Shown one piece after another: positions 1 to 8,910 of a DNA stretch of 64,000 nucleotides. Numbering within the stretch: position 1 is the stretch's first letter; every line of letters begins with the position of its first letter. This DNA comes from Collinsella sp. AF08-23. Its GTDB lineage: Bacteria; Actinomycetota; Coriobacteriia; Coriobacteriales; Coriobacteriaceae. The stretch lies in the NCBI RefSeq assembly GCF_003479805.1, contig NZ_QUHV01000005.1:83884-147883 (forward strand), read 5' to 3'. The notes below the pieces were generated by a model. That model was given only the letters and a program-made list of their open reading frames with translations. It did no database searches and was not told where the DNA came from. A program made the position numbers and the translations under genes.

Positions 1-48
1 ATCTCGCCCAATAGCCCCATTGCCCCGACGTGACGGCGGCAATCACGC

Positions 49-82
49 AAAAGCCCGGCCCCCGCTATGAGGAGTCGGGCTT
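49..82 (-). terminator. Rho-independent terminator of the SlyD-like gene
   Basis: On the minus strand a seven-pair stem (AAGCCCG with CGGGCTT) is followed by TTTT, about 50 bases after the stop codon at 132. The loop is long, about 18 bases, which lowers confidence slightly. Confidence 0.6.
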
Positions 83-131
83 CGACTTGAGCCAAGGGGC
101 CATCGGCCCTAGCGACGGCGCGAACGCGACG

Positions 132-560
132 CTACTCCACGACCTCGACGAGCTCGATGTCGAAGTTAAGATCGCAGCCTGCCAGCTCGTGGTTGGCGTC
201 GAGCTTGACGCCCTCGGGCGAGACCTCGACGACCGTCACGGGCACGGGCATACCGCCGGGACCCTGCAGGAAGAGCTTCATGCCGACCTCGATCTTCTCG
301 AAATCCGGCACCTGATCGGCCGGGAAGAAGAGGATCATGTCCTCGGAGCGCTCACCGTACGCCTCGGCGGCCGGGATGTGGACGGTCTTCTTCTCGCCCA
401 CCTCCATGTCGAGCACGGCGGCGTCGAAGCCCTTGATCATCTGGCCGGCGCCGGCCACGAACTCGATGGGCTCGCCGCGATCGTAGCTGGAATCGAACTG
501 GGTGCCGTCGTCGAGCGTGCCGCGGTAGTGGGCCTTGACCGTCTTACCCTGGTTGGACAT
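132..560 (-). CDS. FKBP-type peptidyl-prolyl cis-trans isomerase, SlyD-like
   Basis: This 142-residue protein has the SlyD-type layout: an N-terminal FKBP half (KAHYRGTLDDGTQFDSS), an inserted IF chaperone domain in the middle, and a return to the FKBP fold ending in LAGCDLNFDIELVEV. It should catalyse proline isomerisation and help cytosolic folding. It lacks the His-rich metal-binding tail of E. coli SlyD, so a role in nickel delivery is not supported. I chose the second ATG (560) because GAGG lies six bases upstream, whereas the ATG at 566 abuts that site. It has its own terminator downstream. Confidence 0.9.
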   Translation of the reverse strand: MSNQGKTVKAHYRGTLDDGTQFDSSYDRGEPIEFVAGAGQMIKGFDAAVLDMEVGEKKTVHIPAAEAYGERSEDMILFFPADQVPDFEKIEVGMKLFLQGPGGMPVPVTVVEVSPEGVKLDANHELAGCDLNFDIELVEVVE

Positions 561-663
561 GTGCATCCTCTTTCAATCGTAGTAATCCCCGCCCGGATGA
601 AGGCGGAAGGCTTGCAAAATGGCCGAAGGCGAGTTCAGGCCTCCCCGCCGGCACGTTGAACCA

Positions 664-1434
664 CTATACCCGAGGCTCGAGCAGCTCATGCAGTATGCGC
701 TCCCGATTATTGATAAAGAGCTCCGTGACCTGATAGCTCTCAGTCTCCTCGTAACCGATCTCATGCAACTCACCATCGTCAAATGAGATGATGCGCGCAC
801 CCGGAAGCCCCAAGAGAATGGGCGAGTGCGTAGCCACGATGAGCTGGCTGCCGTGATGTGCAAGCTGGTCCATCTCGTACAGCAAGGTCAGCTGCCGCGC
901 AGGCGAAAGGGCCGCCTCGGGCTCATCGAGAAAATACAGGCCATTGTCCCGGGAGCCGTCTTGGATGAATCCGAGAAACGCCTCCCCATGGCTCATCTCG
1001 TGCAGCGGGACCCTTGCGCCTGTAACGGGATTCGTGTACATCGCACCCGGAAGCCCCGGCCTCATGCTGCACCGATCGGCCTCGGACGCGACGTTATAGA
1101 AGCTCTCCGCCCGCAAAAAGAAGCTGCTGCGCGGCGCCAAACGCCCCCGCTCCATGTAAATGCCCTCGTGGAGGACGGAATGGGAATCCCTCGTGGCAAA
1201 CGTGTAGTTGGACGTGCCTCCCTCGGCGTTGAGGCCATACGCGACCGCCATGGCCTCGAGCAGGGTCGACTTACCCGACCCGTTCTCGCCAACGAAAAAC
1301 GTGACGTTCGAGTCGAAGGCGAGCGAACGCTCGCCCAGCGACGCGAGCGCGGAGATACGGCGCAGGTACTCGTCTCCGTGGACAAGCTCCCACAGAATCG
1401 AAACGGAAGATATGAACAGCTCACCATCGAGCAT
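664..1434 (-). CDS. AAA-family ATP-binding protein (RecF/SMC-like)
   Basis: A 256-residue ATPase with Walker A GENGSGKS at about 49-56, an ABC-signature-like MSHGE at about 147-151, Walker B LYFLDEPE at about 166-173, and a later THSP segment. This arrangement is typical of small AAA_15/AAA_21 proteins related to RecF heads. Neither the substrate nor a partner toxin or nuclease is visible next door, so the function is unknown. The start at 1434 has GGGGG five bases upstream; an in-frame ATG at 1491 would add 19 residues without homology. Confidence 0.8.
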   Translation of the reverse strand: MLDGELFISSVSILWELVHGDEYLRRISALASLGERSLAFDSNVTFFVGENGSGKSTLLEAMAVAYGLNAEGGTSNYTFATRDSHSVLHEGIYMERGRLAPRSSFFLRAESFYNVASEADRCSMRPGLPGAMYTNPVTGARVPLHEMSHGEAFLGFIQDGSRDNGLYFLDEPEAALSPARQLTLLYEMDQLAHHGSQLIVATHSPILLGLPGARIISFDDGELHEIGYEETESYQVTELFINNRERILHELLEPRV

Positions 1435-1489
1435 GACGCCCCCTATCGTCCGTGCCCCAAATGCTGTCATTGTACGCGCGCGCCAAGAC

Positions 1490-1525
1490 AAAGCCCTCCG
1501 TCACGATGAGGTGACAGAGGGCTTT
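1490..1525 (-). terminator. Terminator after the uracil permease
   Basis: Minus-strand stem AAGCCCTC/GAGGGCTT with a further GTCAC/GTGAC pairing above it, ending in TTTGTCTT. It lies 24-60 bases past the uracil permease stop and separates that gene from the AAA ATPase. Confidence 0.75.
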
Positions 1526-1548
1526 CGTCACATGAGGCAGTTCGTTGG

Positions 1549-2832
1549 TTACTCGTCAGACCCTTTCGGCTCGGCGTTCTTCTCCGGCGGGAGCACCAGG
1601 TTCAAGATGATGCCCACGAGCGCGGAGGTCGCCATGCCGGGCAGAGTATAGTCGCCCAACGGGATGGCAATGCCCGCTGTCTCCATGCCCACGCCCAGGA
1701 TGATGACAACCGAAGCGATCATGAGGTTGCGGTTCACGTCGAAATCCACGCCATTGGACACGAGCATGCGCAGGCCGTTGGAGGCAATGAGGCCGAACAG
1801 CAGCAGGCACACGCCGCCCATGACCGGGCTCGGGATGGAGTTGATGAGCGCAGCGAGCTTGGGGCACAGGCCGCCGACGATGAGCGCGAATCCGCCCGCG
1901 TACCAGAAGATCTGGGTGGAGTAGACGCGCGTGACGCTCATGACGCCGATGTTCTCGGCATACGTGGTGGTGGGAGGACCTCCCAGGAAGCCCGAGATCA
2001 TGGTGGACAGGCCGTCGCCGGCGAGTGAGCGCGGCAGCAGCGGGCGATAGTCCTTGTCGACGATCTCGCCCACGGCGAGCAGGTGGCCGATATGTTCGAT
2101 GACCGTGACCACGGCGACCGGCGCGATGAGCGCGATGGCGCCCATGTCGAACTTGGGGAAGCTGATGCTGGGCAGGCCGATCCATGCGGCCTGGGCGATG
2201 GGCGCGAAATCCACCATGCCGAACGCCACGGCGACCGCATAGCCCACGATGATGGCGAGCAGCACCGGCACCGTGCCGACGATGCCGCCGCGCCCGGAAA
2301 AGATCACCGCCGCGAGCAGCGTGACGGCGGCGACCAGGGCGCCCTGCGGGTTGAACACCGATGCACCCGCGGCGTCGGTACCCATAAAGGCCATGTTGGC
2401 GGCGGTGGCGGACAGACCCACGCCGATGACCACCATGACGGAGGCAACGAGCACGGGCGGCAGCAGGCGGTCAAGCCAGCCCGTGCCGACGAGCTTGATG
2501 ATGCCCGCCACCACGAGGAACACTGCGCCCGCCACAATCACACCGGACATGGCGGCGTCGAGGCCGCGCGTGGCGCCCACCGCGAGGATGGGGCTGATGA
2601 AGGCGAACGAGCTGCCCAGATAGCTGGGAATCTTGTTGCCGGTCACGAGCAGGTAGCAGATGGTGCCGATGCCCGAGCACATGATGGCGACGTTGGGATC
2701 GAGGCCGGTCAGCACGGGTACGAGCACCGTGGAGCCGAACATGCTCATCATGTGCTGGATTCCCAGCGGAATGGCGCGCGCCGGGGAGACCCGGTCGTCG
2801 ACGCCGATGACCTCGCGTTCGCGGTGGCTCAT
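1549..2832 (-). CDS. uraA: Uracil permease, NCS2 family
   Basis: The 427-residue membrane protein closely follows UraA/PyrP in its first 80 residues (IQHMMSMFGSTVLVPVLTG, then GKIPSYLGSSFAFISP-like). It keeps the NCS2 substrate motif with Glu246 and His250 in VIEHIGH, and a second acidic motif in TYAENIGVM. About 12-14 hydrophobic segments are present. It imports uracil with protons into the pyrimidine salvage pathway. The start at 2832 is preceded by GAAAGGA. The leader is short, so there is no room for a PyrR-type attenuator. Confidence 0.93.
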   Translation of the reverse strand: MSHREREVIGVDDRVSPARAIPLGIQHMMSMFGSTVLVPVLTGLDPNVAIMCSGIGTICYLLVTGNKIPSYLGSSFAFISPILAVGATRGLDAAMSGVIVAGAVFLVVAGIIKLVGTGWLDRLLPPVLVASVMVVIGVGLSATAANMAFMGTDAAGASVFNPQGALVAAVTLLAAVIFSGRGGIVGTVPVLLAIIVGYAVAVAFGMVDFAPIAQAAWIGLPSISFPKFDMGAIALIAPVAVVTVIEHIGHLLAVGEIVDKDYRPLLPRSLAGDGLSTMISGFLGGPPTTTYAENIGVMSVTRVYSTQIFWYAGGFALIVGGLCPKLAALINSIPSPVMGGVCLLLFGLIASNGLRMLVSNGVDFDVNRNLMIASVVIILGVGMETAGIAIPLGDYTLPGMATSALVGIILNLVLPPEKNAEPKGSDE

Positions 2833-3104
2833 GGGCGGTCCTTTCTGTAGGCGACAGTTCAGTCTATGGTACCGTGTAACCCGCAACAGAAGTGCGACGA
2901 CGCGCGCAAGCTAGAAGAGTTTGCGCAGCGATGTGATACGGACTGCAGCTGATCCATCCGTCTCGCCCCGCGACTCGCTGCACCCCAGTTCACGTCAGCC
3001 ACGTAACCCGCGGCCGAGGCCGCTCGTCCATGCGCGGTGCACCAGCGGCGCGACAAGGCGCCACCAACCAAAGGCCCGCCGACCTCGAAAGGAGCCCGCA
3101 ACGC
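2833..3104. other. Divergent promoter region between uraA and the metalloprotease
   Basis: 272 bases without a gene between two divergent starts. A possible uraA promoter on the minus strand is TGTTGC, 16 bases, TAGACT, ending about 40 bases before the start. I saw no long repeats or strong hairpins. Confidence 0.35.
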
Positions 3105-3827
3105 ATGAGCGACACCCGCCTCGTCCTCACCCTGCACGCCGATGGGCTCGAGATCCCCGTCAAGGTCACTCGCAAACACGTAAAGAACCTCAACCTGCGC
3201 GTCCGCGGCGACGGGTCGGTCGCACTCAGCATTCCACAGCGCCTCTCCTTCACCCGCGCGCAGGCGTTTCTGGACTGCAAGGCAAGCTGGATAATCGAAC
3301 GCGTCCGCCGCGCCCAGATGCGGAACACGCGTATTTCCCCAACCGAGGGGGAAAGCGATGGCGATGGACGAACCTCGTACCCGCTGTGGGGAGACCTCAC
3401 GCCCCTCGGCTTCGATCACGGCAGTCAAGACTTCATCGACAACCTCTACCGCGAAGAACTGGGGCGCGTCCTTCCCCGCATCGCTGCTCGACTGGAGCGG
3501 AGGATGGGCGTCCGCGCCTCGCGGTGGAGCATCCGCACGATGAAAACCCGATGGGGCTCGTGCACCCCGTCCACAGGCGCCATTCGCATCAACGCTCGCC
3601 TCGCCGCCTATCCGCCCGAATGCCTTGAGTTCGTGGTCGCCCATGAACTCGTCCACCTGCTGGAACCCAGCCACAACGCACGCTTCCACGCATTACTCGA
3701 CGAATTCTGCCCCGACAACCGGGCTCTCGCCCGGCGTCTCAGGCAAGGCCCCGTTTCGCCTGACACGGAGAAGCGGAGCGATCACGACGACGAGCTCGAG
3801 GCAAAACTGCCTATGGCTGATTTGTAA
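3105..3827 (+). CDS. YgjP/SprT-like zinc metalloprotease (DUF45)
   Basis: A 240-residue protein of the YgjP (M48-like, DUF45) family. The N-terminal beta-rich part ends in RVRGDGSVALSIP. The C-terminal catalytic part has WGSCT, then the zinc motif HELVH at about 180-184, with a third ligand His in the following SHNARFH. Substrate unknown. The start at 3105 has AAAGGAG nine bases upstream. It is the only plus-strand gene in the first 26 kb and appears monocistronic. Confidence 0.85.
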   Translation: MSDTRLVLTLHADGLEIPVKVTRKHVKNLNLRVRGDGSVALSIPQRLSFTRAQAFLDCKASWIIERVRRAQMRNTRISPTEGESDGDGRTSYPLWGDLTPLGFDHGSQDFIDNLYREELGRVLPRIAARLERRMGVRASRWSIRTMKTRWGSCTPSTGAIRINARLAAYPPECLEFVVAHELVHLLEPSHNARFHALLDEFCPDNRALARRLRQGPVSPDTEKRSDHDDELEAKLPMADL

Positions 3828-3852
3828 TTACCCCGGCATATCTCCCACAATG

Positions 3853-3878
3853 AAAAGGACGCCTCCGAAGAGACGTCC
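3853..3878 (-). terminator. Rubredoxin terminator with UUCG loop
   Basis: Minus-strand nine-pair stem GGACGTCTC/GAGGCGTCC (one G-U pair) closed by TTCG and followed by TTTT. It lies 58 bases after the rubredoxin stop. Confidence 0.85.
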
Positions 3879-3935
3879 CTGCTGCAAATTGAGTTGCTTG
3901 TTACGAGCGAACGAATCGCCCCTCGAAACTCGAAG

Positions 3936-4073
3936 CTACTCCTCGACGAGCTCGAACTGATCCGGGCCAACGCCGCAGACGGGGCAGACATAATCCTCGG
4001 GCAGCTCGGGAGTGTCGACCTCGACCTCGAAACCGCAAACAACGCAAACGAACTTGTAAGTCTTGTCAGCCAT
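3936..4073 (-). CDS. Rubredoxin-type protein
   Basis: A 45-residue protein, reading [15 protein letters not shown] at its start and [12 protein letters not shown] near its end. The two CxxCG knuckles and the GVGPDQFE segment identify a rubredoxin-like one-iron electron carrier, although it is about eight residues shorter than a standard rubredoxin in the central loop. It carries electrons in the cytoplasm, typically in oxidative-stress or hydroperoxide-reducing chains. It follows a flavin reductase on the same strand, its probable electron donor. AAAGGAG precedes the start. Confidence 0.9.
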   Translation of the reverse strand: MADKTYKFVCVVCGFEVEVDTPELPEDYVCPVCGVGPDQFELVEE

Positions 4074-4180
4074 GATTGGCTCCTTTCACAGGCGATTGAA
4101 CGTAGGTTGAGTATACCCAAGTTTACCGAACATGAGACACGCCAAGCTTCCCATGAACGATCTCGGATCTCCCTCAAACG

Positions 4181-4199
4181 TTCCGATATGTTATCGGAA
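4181..4199. promoter_or_regulatory. Palindrome upstream of rubredoxin
   Basis: Perfect inverted repeat of eight bases per arm, TTCCGATA and TATCGGAA, with a three-base centre. It lies about 108 bases upstream of the rubredoxin start, between it and the flavin reductase. The size and symmetry suit a dimeric repressor operator. No T-run follows, so it is not a terminator. Confidence 0.45.
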
Positions 4200-4300
4200 T
4201 GGTTTCCTATTATCAAGCAGTTTCTCTAAGGATGCGACGCATCGGGCAGCGCGCAGTAACCGTCCCGCTAGACTTCAAGCCGGCCATGCCAGCGGGGACG

Positions 4301-4810
4301 CTACCCCTGATACGAACTCGCTTTGGGGGGCGTCTTGCCTTTGAGCGTGCTGTGGTAGTAAGCATACGTGAGAGGAGGCTCATCGGAAAGCCGCTCGGCT
4401 TGCACGACCTCGCCGACGAACAGATAATGTGTCCCCACGTCGACGCTGTCGATCAGCTTGCATGCATATACCGCGCACGCGTGCTCCGGACAATAGGGGC
4501 TCCCCACCTCCGAGATTGCCGTCTCGTATTTCTCGAATTTGTCATAGGTGTCACTGGAGCGAAAGCCGAAGTTGCCGATGTAGGGCATGTCCGCCGTTTG
4601 ATCGATTGCGGTAACTGTGAACGCCCCCGCCTTTGCGATGACCCCAGATGTCACGTTGTCCTTGTGCACCGCGACGGTCATGCGAATGGGCTCGGCGGTC
4701 ACCTGCACCGCCGTATTGACCACGCATCCCGCCTTGGTGCCGTCCGCCTCTGCAGACACGACATACAACCCATAGCTCATCGCGAACATCGCCGTGGAAT
4801 CGATAGCCAT
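4301..4810 (-). CDS. Flavin reductase family protein (FMN-binding split barrel)
   Basis: 169 residues with the flavin-reductase-like FMN split-barrel pattern: early MSYGLYVVSAEADGTKAGCVVNT, then a PIRMTVAVHKDN segment, and VGTHYLFVGEVVQAE near the C terminus. In Clostridia this domain is fused to a rubredoxin (high-molecular-weight rubredoxin, Hrb), where it passes electrons from NADH to rubredoxin. Here the two are separate consecutive genes, 227 bases apart. The start at 4810 follows AAAGGGG; longer in-frame starts read through non-homologous sequence. Confidence 0.85.
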   Translation of the reverse strand: MAIDSTAMFAMSYGLYVVSAEADGTKAGCVVNTAVQVTAEPIRMTVAVHKDNVTSGVIAKAGAFTVTAIDQTADMPYIGNFGFRSSDTYDKFEKYETAISEVGSPYCPEHACAVYACKLIDSVDVGTHYLFVGEVVQAERLSDEPPLTYAYYHSTLKGKTPPKASSYQG

Positions 4811-4856
4811 GACATTCCCCTTTCTCAAATGTCTCGCGTGCCACGCGCTTATCACC

Positions 4857-4862
4857 AGTATA
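4857..4862 (-). promoter_or_regulatory. Candidate -10 box for the flavin reductase
   Basis: TATACT on the minus strand, about 47 bases before the start codon. No convincing -35 box lies 16-18 bases upstream, so the call is weak. Confidence 0.3.
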
Positions 4863-4980
4863 GGGATTACAAAGGCGCGGGGACGGTCGCATCCGTATGA
4901 GTCGGTGGGAGGGACGTCGAACGCGTCCGCGCAGGCAGCGTCCATTGCATGGGCATCGAATGCCGAGAGCCTCAAACGCA

Positions 4981-5013
4981 AACGGGCACCCGATCGCACA
5001 TGGGTGCCCGTCT
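4981..5013 (-). terminator. smpB terminator
   Basis: Stem of ACGGGCACCC with GGGTGCCCGT, ten pairs, followed on the minus strand by TTTGCGTTT. It starts 17 bases after the smpB stop. Confidence 0.75.
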
Positions 5014-5029
5014 GAAGGAAAATGGGCGA

Positions 5030-5518
5030 TTACCGGCTACGTTGCTTGAGAGCCCGATCGATCTCGCGCTGCACGTCGCGCTTGGCCATGTCCTCGCGCT
5101 TGTCGTACAGCTTCTTACCTCGGCCAAGGCCAAGCAGAAGCTTGACACGGCCATCCTCGTTGAAATACAACTCCAAGGGCACGAGCGCCACCCCGCGCGT
5201 GCGCAGTTTACCGTCGAGATAGTCGATCTGCTTGCGGTGAAGCAGCAGCTTGCGACGGCGATCGGGATCACGGTTGAAAATCGATCCGTTGGAATACGGA
5301 TGAATGTGCACGTTATGAAGCCAGCACTCGCCGTTGCGGATAAGGGCGAAGGAGTCCGTGATCTGACAGGCGCGTTCACGCAGGCTGCGTACCTCGGTAC
5401 CGGCAAGCTCGACCCCACACTCGAAGGTCTCGTCAATAAAGTACTCATGATGAGCCGAACGGTTCTTGGCGATAAGCTTCTTTTCCCTGCGCGGCTTACG
5501 AGCAAATCCGTCTGCCAT
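5030..5518 (-). CDS. smpB: SsrA-binding protein SmpB
   Basis: A 162-residue SmpB of normal length. Family hallmarks are AKNRSAHHEYFIDETFECG near the start, ELAGTEVRSLR, and the basic tail with YDKREDMAKRD. SmpB binds tmRNA and delivers it to stalled ribosomes for trans-translation. The start follows GGAGGTGAG and lies two bases from the stop of the upstream TPR gene, so the two are cotranscribed and probably translationally coupled. The partner tmRNA gene (ssrA) is not visible in this window. Confidence 0.97.
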   Translation of the reverse strand: MADGFARKPRREKKLIAKNRSAHHEYFIDETFECGVELAGTEVRSLRERACQITDSFALIRNGECWLHNVHIHPYSNGSIFNRDPDRRRKLLLHRKQIDYLDGKLRTRGVALVPLELYFNEDGRVKLLLGLGRGKKLYDKREDMAKRDVQREIDRALKQRSR

Positions 5519-5520
5519 AG

Positions 5521-6378
5521 TTACTCACCTCCCTGTTCGTTGGAAAGCTCCGCGTCAGACTCGCGAATGAGGCGAAGGAGGGCCTCACACGCCGGAGCTC
5601 CGACCAAATCGCGGGCGAGCAGGGTGAGGCGCGTGGCCTCATTGCGGTCGCCCTCATCGGCCGCGTCCGTTGCGCACATGAGCAGGCACACGGCGATCTC
5701 GGCATTGGCACCGGTTGCCAGGCCCTCCCCCTCGACCGCAGCGTTCGCATCGGCATCGGAGAGCTCGGCGAGTTCGGGATGCTCACGGTCAAGGTGCGAG
5801 GCGAGAGCCGTGGCGGCGGCGTCATCGGCGCACGCGCGAATCGCCGCCCGACGGCAACCCTCCGCGGCGGGGAGCTTATCGCAAGACAGGAAAAAATGGC
5901 CCAAATTCGCAAAGGCACGCGCAAGCGCTTGCGGAGTCGTGGCACGCTCGAGAACTGAAGCCGAAAGCGCCGCCCACTCCCTGGTGTCCCCGAGCGCACG
6001 ATAGACCTCGGCGAGGTTCAGGCGGTGGGCGCAATTCATGGGATTCCAGCGCACGGCCTGCTTGAGCGCATCGCGCGCAAGCTCATAGTCGCGTTTTTGC
6101 ACGTACACATAGGCAAGTGCCGCATAGAGACGATCAAGCGGAGCGTCTACCTGCGTGAGCTCGCGGGGATCCTGCTCCACGCGACGATAGGCAAGACGCT
6201 CGAACGGGTTGGCAAAGCTGAACCATTGGCGTGCCTCGGTGGCGATGCAAGCGGTATCGGCATACTCACCAGCCTCGGCGGCAAGTTCCTCGAGCAGCAT
6301 GCGCGCCGTATCGAGCTCGCCTTCCGCCAGCAGATCCTCGGCATAATCGATGTCATGCGCCGCAATGGGCATATCCAT
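5521..6378 (-). CDS. TPR-repeat protein of unknown function
   Basis: 285 residues, mostly amphipathic helices. One clear tetratricopeptide-like unit reads YAALAYVYVQKRDYELARDAL (about 85-105), and the next helix pair contains NLAEVYRALGD. No signal peptide or catalytic motif is present, so a cytoplasmic scaffolding role is likely. It sits in the rnr-TPR-smpB gene run, all linked to RNA turnover or ribosome rescue, but nothing in its sequence proves a shared role. The start has GGAGGACACC directly upstream. Confidence 0.75.
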   Translation of the reverse strand: MDMPIAAHDIDYAEDLLAEGELDTARMLLEELAAEAGEYADTACIATEARQWFSFANPFERLAYRRVEQDPRELTQVDAPLDRLYAALAYVYVQKRDYELARDALKQAVRWNPMNCAHRLNLAEVYRALGDTREWAALSASVLERATTPQALARAFANLGHFFLSCDKLPAAEGCRRAAIRACADDAAATALASHLDREHPELAELSDADANAAVEGEGLATGANAEIAVCLLMCATDAADEGDRNEATRLTLLARDLVGAPACEALLRLIRESDAELSNEQGGE

Positions 6379-6497
6379 GGTGTCCTCCTAGAAAAGAGTC
6401 GAGGCTTCAGTGTAGCGCAGAAGCGTACAGGTACGAAACACACGAAAGACCCGGTGCCGGACGCCCCATCTCATCGGCATACGGGAGCCCTCACGGG

Positions 6498-8696
6498 CTA
6501 GCGATTGGGGCCCTCGATATGGATGAGTTTGAAATCCAGGTGCCCACGCAACACGTCGACGGAAGCCACCTCGATTATCGCACGCTGCCCGAGCTCGATC
6601 ACCGTGCCACTCGATTCACCCACAAGACGCAGGCGGATGTCGTCGTACTCCCACCACTCGGCACCAAGCGCCGCCATGCGCATCAGGCCTTCGGCACCCG
6701 TGTCATCCAAACGCACGAATGCGCCCATGTCCGAAATCCACGAAACCGTTCCAGCAAAGCGCTCCCCCACGCGCCCCGCGAAGAACTGTGCGACCTTGAT
6801 TTTTTGCGAGGCCGTCGCCGCCGCGTCGGCAGCACGCTCGTTGTCGCTCGCCTGTCGGCAGAGTGTGGAACACACCTGCACGAGCGACTGGGGACCCTTG
6901 CCCACGAGACGGGGGGATCGGGTCGCAGCCTCCTTTTTCCCCAGCTCCCGCTTGGCAAGTGCCACTTTGAGCACGCGATGCACCATAAGGTCGGGGTAAC
7001 GGCGGATGGGGCTCGTGAAGTGACAGTACGCGCGGGCACCGAGCGCATAGTGCCCGCCGTTCTCCGACCGGTACACAGCACGCTGCTGAGCACGCAGGAG
7101 CAGGGCGTTCACCAGCGGTGCCATCGGCGAGCCATGGGCATCGACGACCGCGCTGGCGATGGCACGCGGCTCCCCCAGCATGATGCCCGCTGCAAGACCA
7201 CCCTCAAGTGCACCGAGTTCGGTGAGCGTCTTGACGGCAGAGGCTAGCGTGTCTGCCGAGGGCTCCTCATGCACGCGGTACGCCGCAGTCAGATTGTGGT
7301 CGGAGAGGAACTCAGCGACGCATTCGTTGGCGAGCAACATCGCCTCTTCAACCAAGCTGGTGGCGGCACTACGTTCGCGCGTGACGATGTCGATGGGAAT
7401 GCCCTCGTCATCCAAGAGCACGTGAACCTCGGACGTCTCGAAGTCGATCGAGCCGCGCTTACGACGAACCTCACGCCGAGCGCAGGCAAGCGCGTCTGCG
7501 TTTCTGAGGAAGGAGGCGAGGGCGACGCCAGAGACGCGAGCAGCGTCGAGGGCGGCGTGGGCACGGCGAACGGTCGCAGCGTCCGCCGTGCCAGGTTCAG
7601 GCGTCCGTGGGCAATCAAGCGCGTCGCCGGCCCCACAGCCCGGTCCTCCATGAACGGGCGCGGGCACAGAGTCGTCTACAGCAGACGCCGCAGCGGGAAC
7701 ATCTCCAGCAAGCAGGTTGTCTGCCGCACCGTAATCCAAGCGCACGCGCGAGCGAATCACGCTCGGATACGCTTCATACGCACGAACGCGGCCCCGCGCG
7801 TCGAGTTCGATATCGACGGTAAAGGCGAGCCGGTCCTCATTGGGCCGCAGCGAGCACAAATCGTTGCACAGGCGCTCGGGAAGCATGGGCAACACGCGGT
7901 CGGCAAGGTACACCGATGTCGAGCGGCGACGCGCCTCCAGGTCAATCGAGCTTTCCCAGTCAACGTAATGGGACACGTCAGCGATGTGCACGCCGAGCAT
8001 CCACCCGCCACGCACGGTGCGCGCAACGGAGATCGCGTCGTCAAAATCACGAGCATCGACGGGGTCGATCGTGATGGCGAACCTATCGCGGATATCGCGA
8101 CGCAGCGGATCGGCCAAAGCGGCATCGACATCGACCGAGAGCCCCGCGGCCTCATCGATCGCTTCCTGAGGGTACCCGTCCGTAAGTCCATACCGCGCCA
8201 TGATGCACTCGATGCCCAGGCTCGGCTCGTTGGCATCGCCGATACGGCGCTCGATGGTGACCACACCGGCCTCCGCACGGGAAGGATATTCGACGATGTG
8301 CGCTGCGACGATATCACCTGGCGTGACCTTGAGACGCGCAGGGGAGTCATCAGAGGGAAGGACGAAGAAATCCTGCTTGATGCGCGCGTCGAGCGGACGT
8401 ACGGCGCCCAGAGGACCAGCCAGCTCGAAGGTGCCCACAACGGCCTCGGCCGCACGCTCGATCACGTGCTCCACAACCGCGCGACGAGCTCCGCCGCGAC
8501 CGCGATGCAAGCTTACGTACACACGGTCGCCAGGCATCGCCTCGCGCATCGAGCGCGAGCCCAAGCGGTACGTACCCTCCGCTGTCTCGACCTCGGCGCG
8601 CGAGTCATACACGCGCACCGTCCCCGTGAGCCCCGGCAACCGCCGCGACCGAGCAGGCCCGTGCCGTCCGTTCTTCCCGCGCTTTCCTCTACCCAT
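6498..8696 (-). CDS. rnr: Ribonuclease R (RNB family 3'-5' exoribonuclease)
   Basis: 732 residues in the order cold-shock domains (about 20-190), RNB catalytic domain (from about 205, with the metal-binding DPVDARDFDDA at about 212-222), and S1 domain at the C terminus. It degrades structured RNA and works with SmpB in trans-translation; smpB lies two genes downstream. The RNB domain contains an insertion of about 50 residues at roughly 325-375, rich in Ala, Pro and Gly (DSVPAPVHGGPGCGAG), which looks like a flexible loop. The Lys-rich tail of E. coli RNase R is absent. GAGAGGA precedes the start. Confidence 0.95.
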   Translation of the reverse strand: MGRGKRGKNGRHGPARSRRLPGLTGTVRVYDSRAEVETAEGTYRLGSRSMREAMPGDRVYVSLHRGRGGARRAVVEHVIERAAEAVVGTFELAGPLGAVRPLDARIKQDFFVLPSDDSPARLKVTPGDIVAAHIVEYPSRAEAGVVTIERRIGDANEPSLGIECIMARYGLTDGYPQEAIDEAAGLSVDVDAALADPLRRDIRDRFAITIDPVDARDFDDAISVARTVRGGWMLGVHIADVSHYVDWESSIDLEARRRSTSVYLADRVLPMLPERLCNDLCSLRPNEDRLAFTVDIELDARGRVRAYEAYPSVIRSRVRLDYGAADNLLAGDVPAAASAVDDSVPAPVHGGPGCGAGDALDCPRTPEPGTADAATVRRAHAALDAARVSGVALASFLRNADALACARREVRRKRGSIDFETSEVHVLLDDEGIPIDIVTRERSAATSLVEEAMLLANECVAEFLSDHNLTAAYRVHEEPSADTLASAVKTLTELGALEGGLAAGIMLGEPRAIASAVVDAHGSPMAPLVNALLLRAQQRAVYRSENGGHYALGARAYCHFTSPIRRYPDLMVHRVLKVALAKRELGKKEAATRSPRLVGKGPQSLVQVCSTLCRQASDNERAADAAATASQKIKVAQFFAGRVGERFAGTVSWISDMGAFVRLDDTGAEGLMRMAALGAEWWEYDDIRLRLVGESSGTVIELGQRAIIEVASVDVLRGHLDFKLIHIEGPNR

Positions 8697-8910
8697 GCAT
8701 TCCTCTCGTCCAAATAGAGCCGATTCAAACCAGCTCTCTTGTACCCAAACCCAAGGGTGCCCGACAAACCCTCAACCGAACCTCAGGTCACTGCACACCA
8801 GCCCCGTCCCCGGCAAAACCCGAGGCCGCCACAACAAAGACCCCGTCAGACCCAACGTCAACCCCACAACACCAAACCCCCGCCACCACGCGCGCGGCGC
8901 CGTGAGAGCA
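8697..8910. other. G/T-rich upstream region of rnr, strand-asymmetric
   Basis: No gene. From about 8755 to 8900 the plus strand is almost only A and C, so the minus strand, which is the rnr sense strand, is G/T-rich with several runs of three to five G. Four such runs lie within about 45 bases. This could form G-quadruplex structure upstream of rnr. A proline-rich reading frame on the plus strand is a by-product of the composition. Confidence 0.6.
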
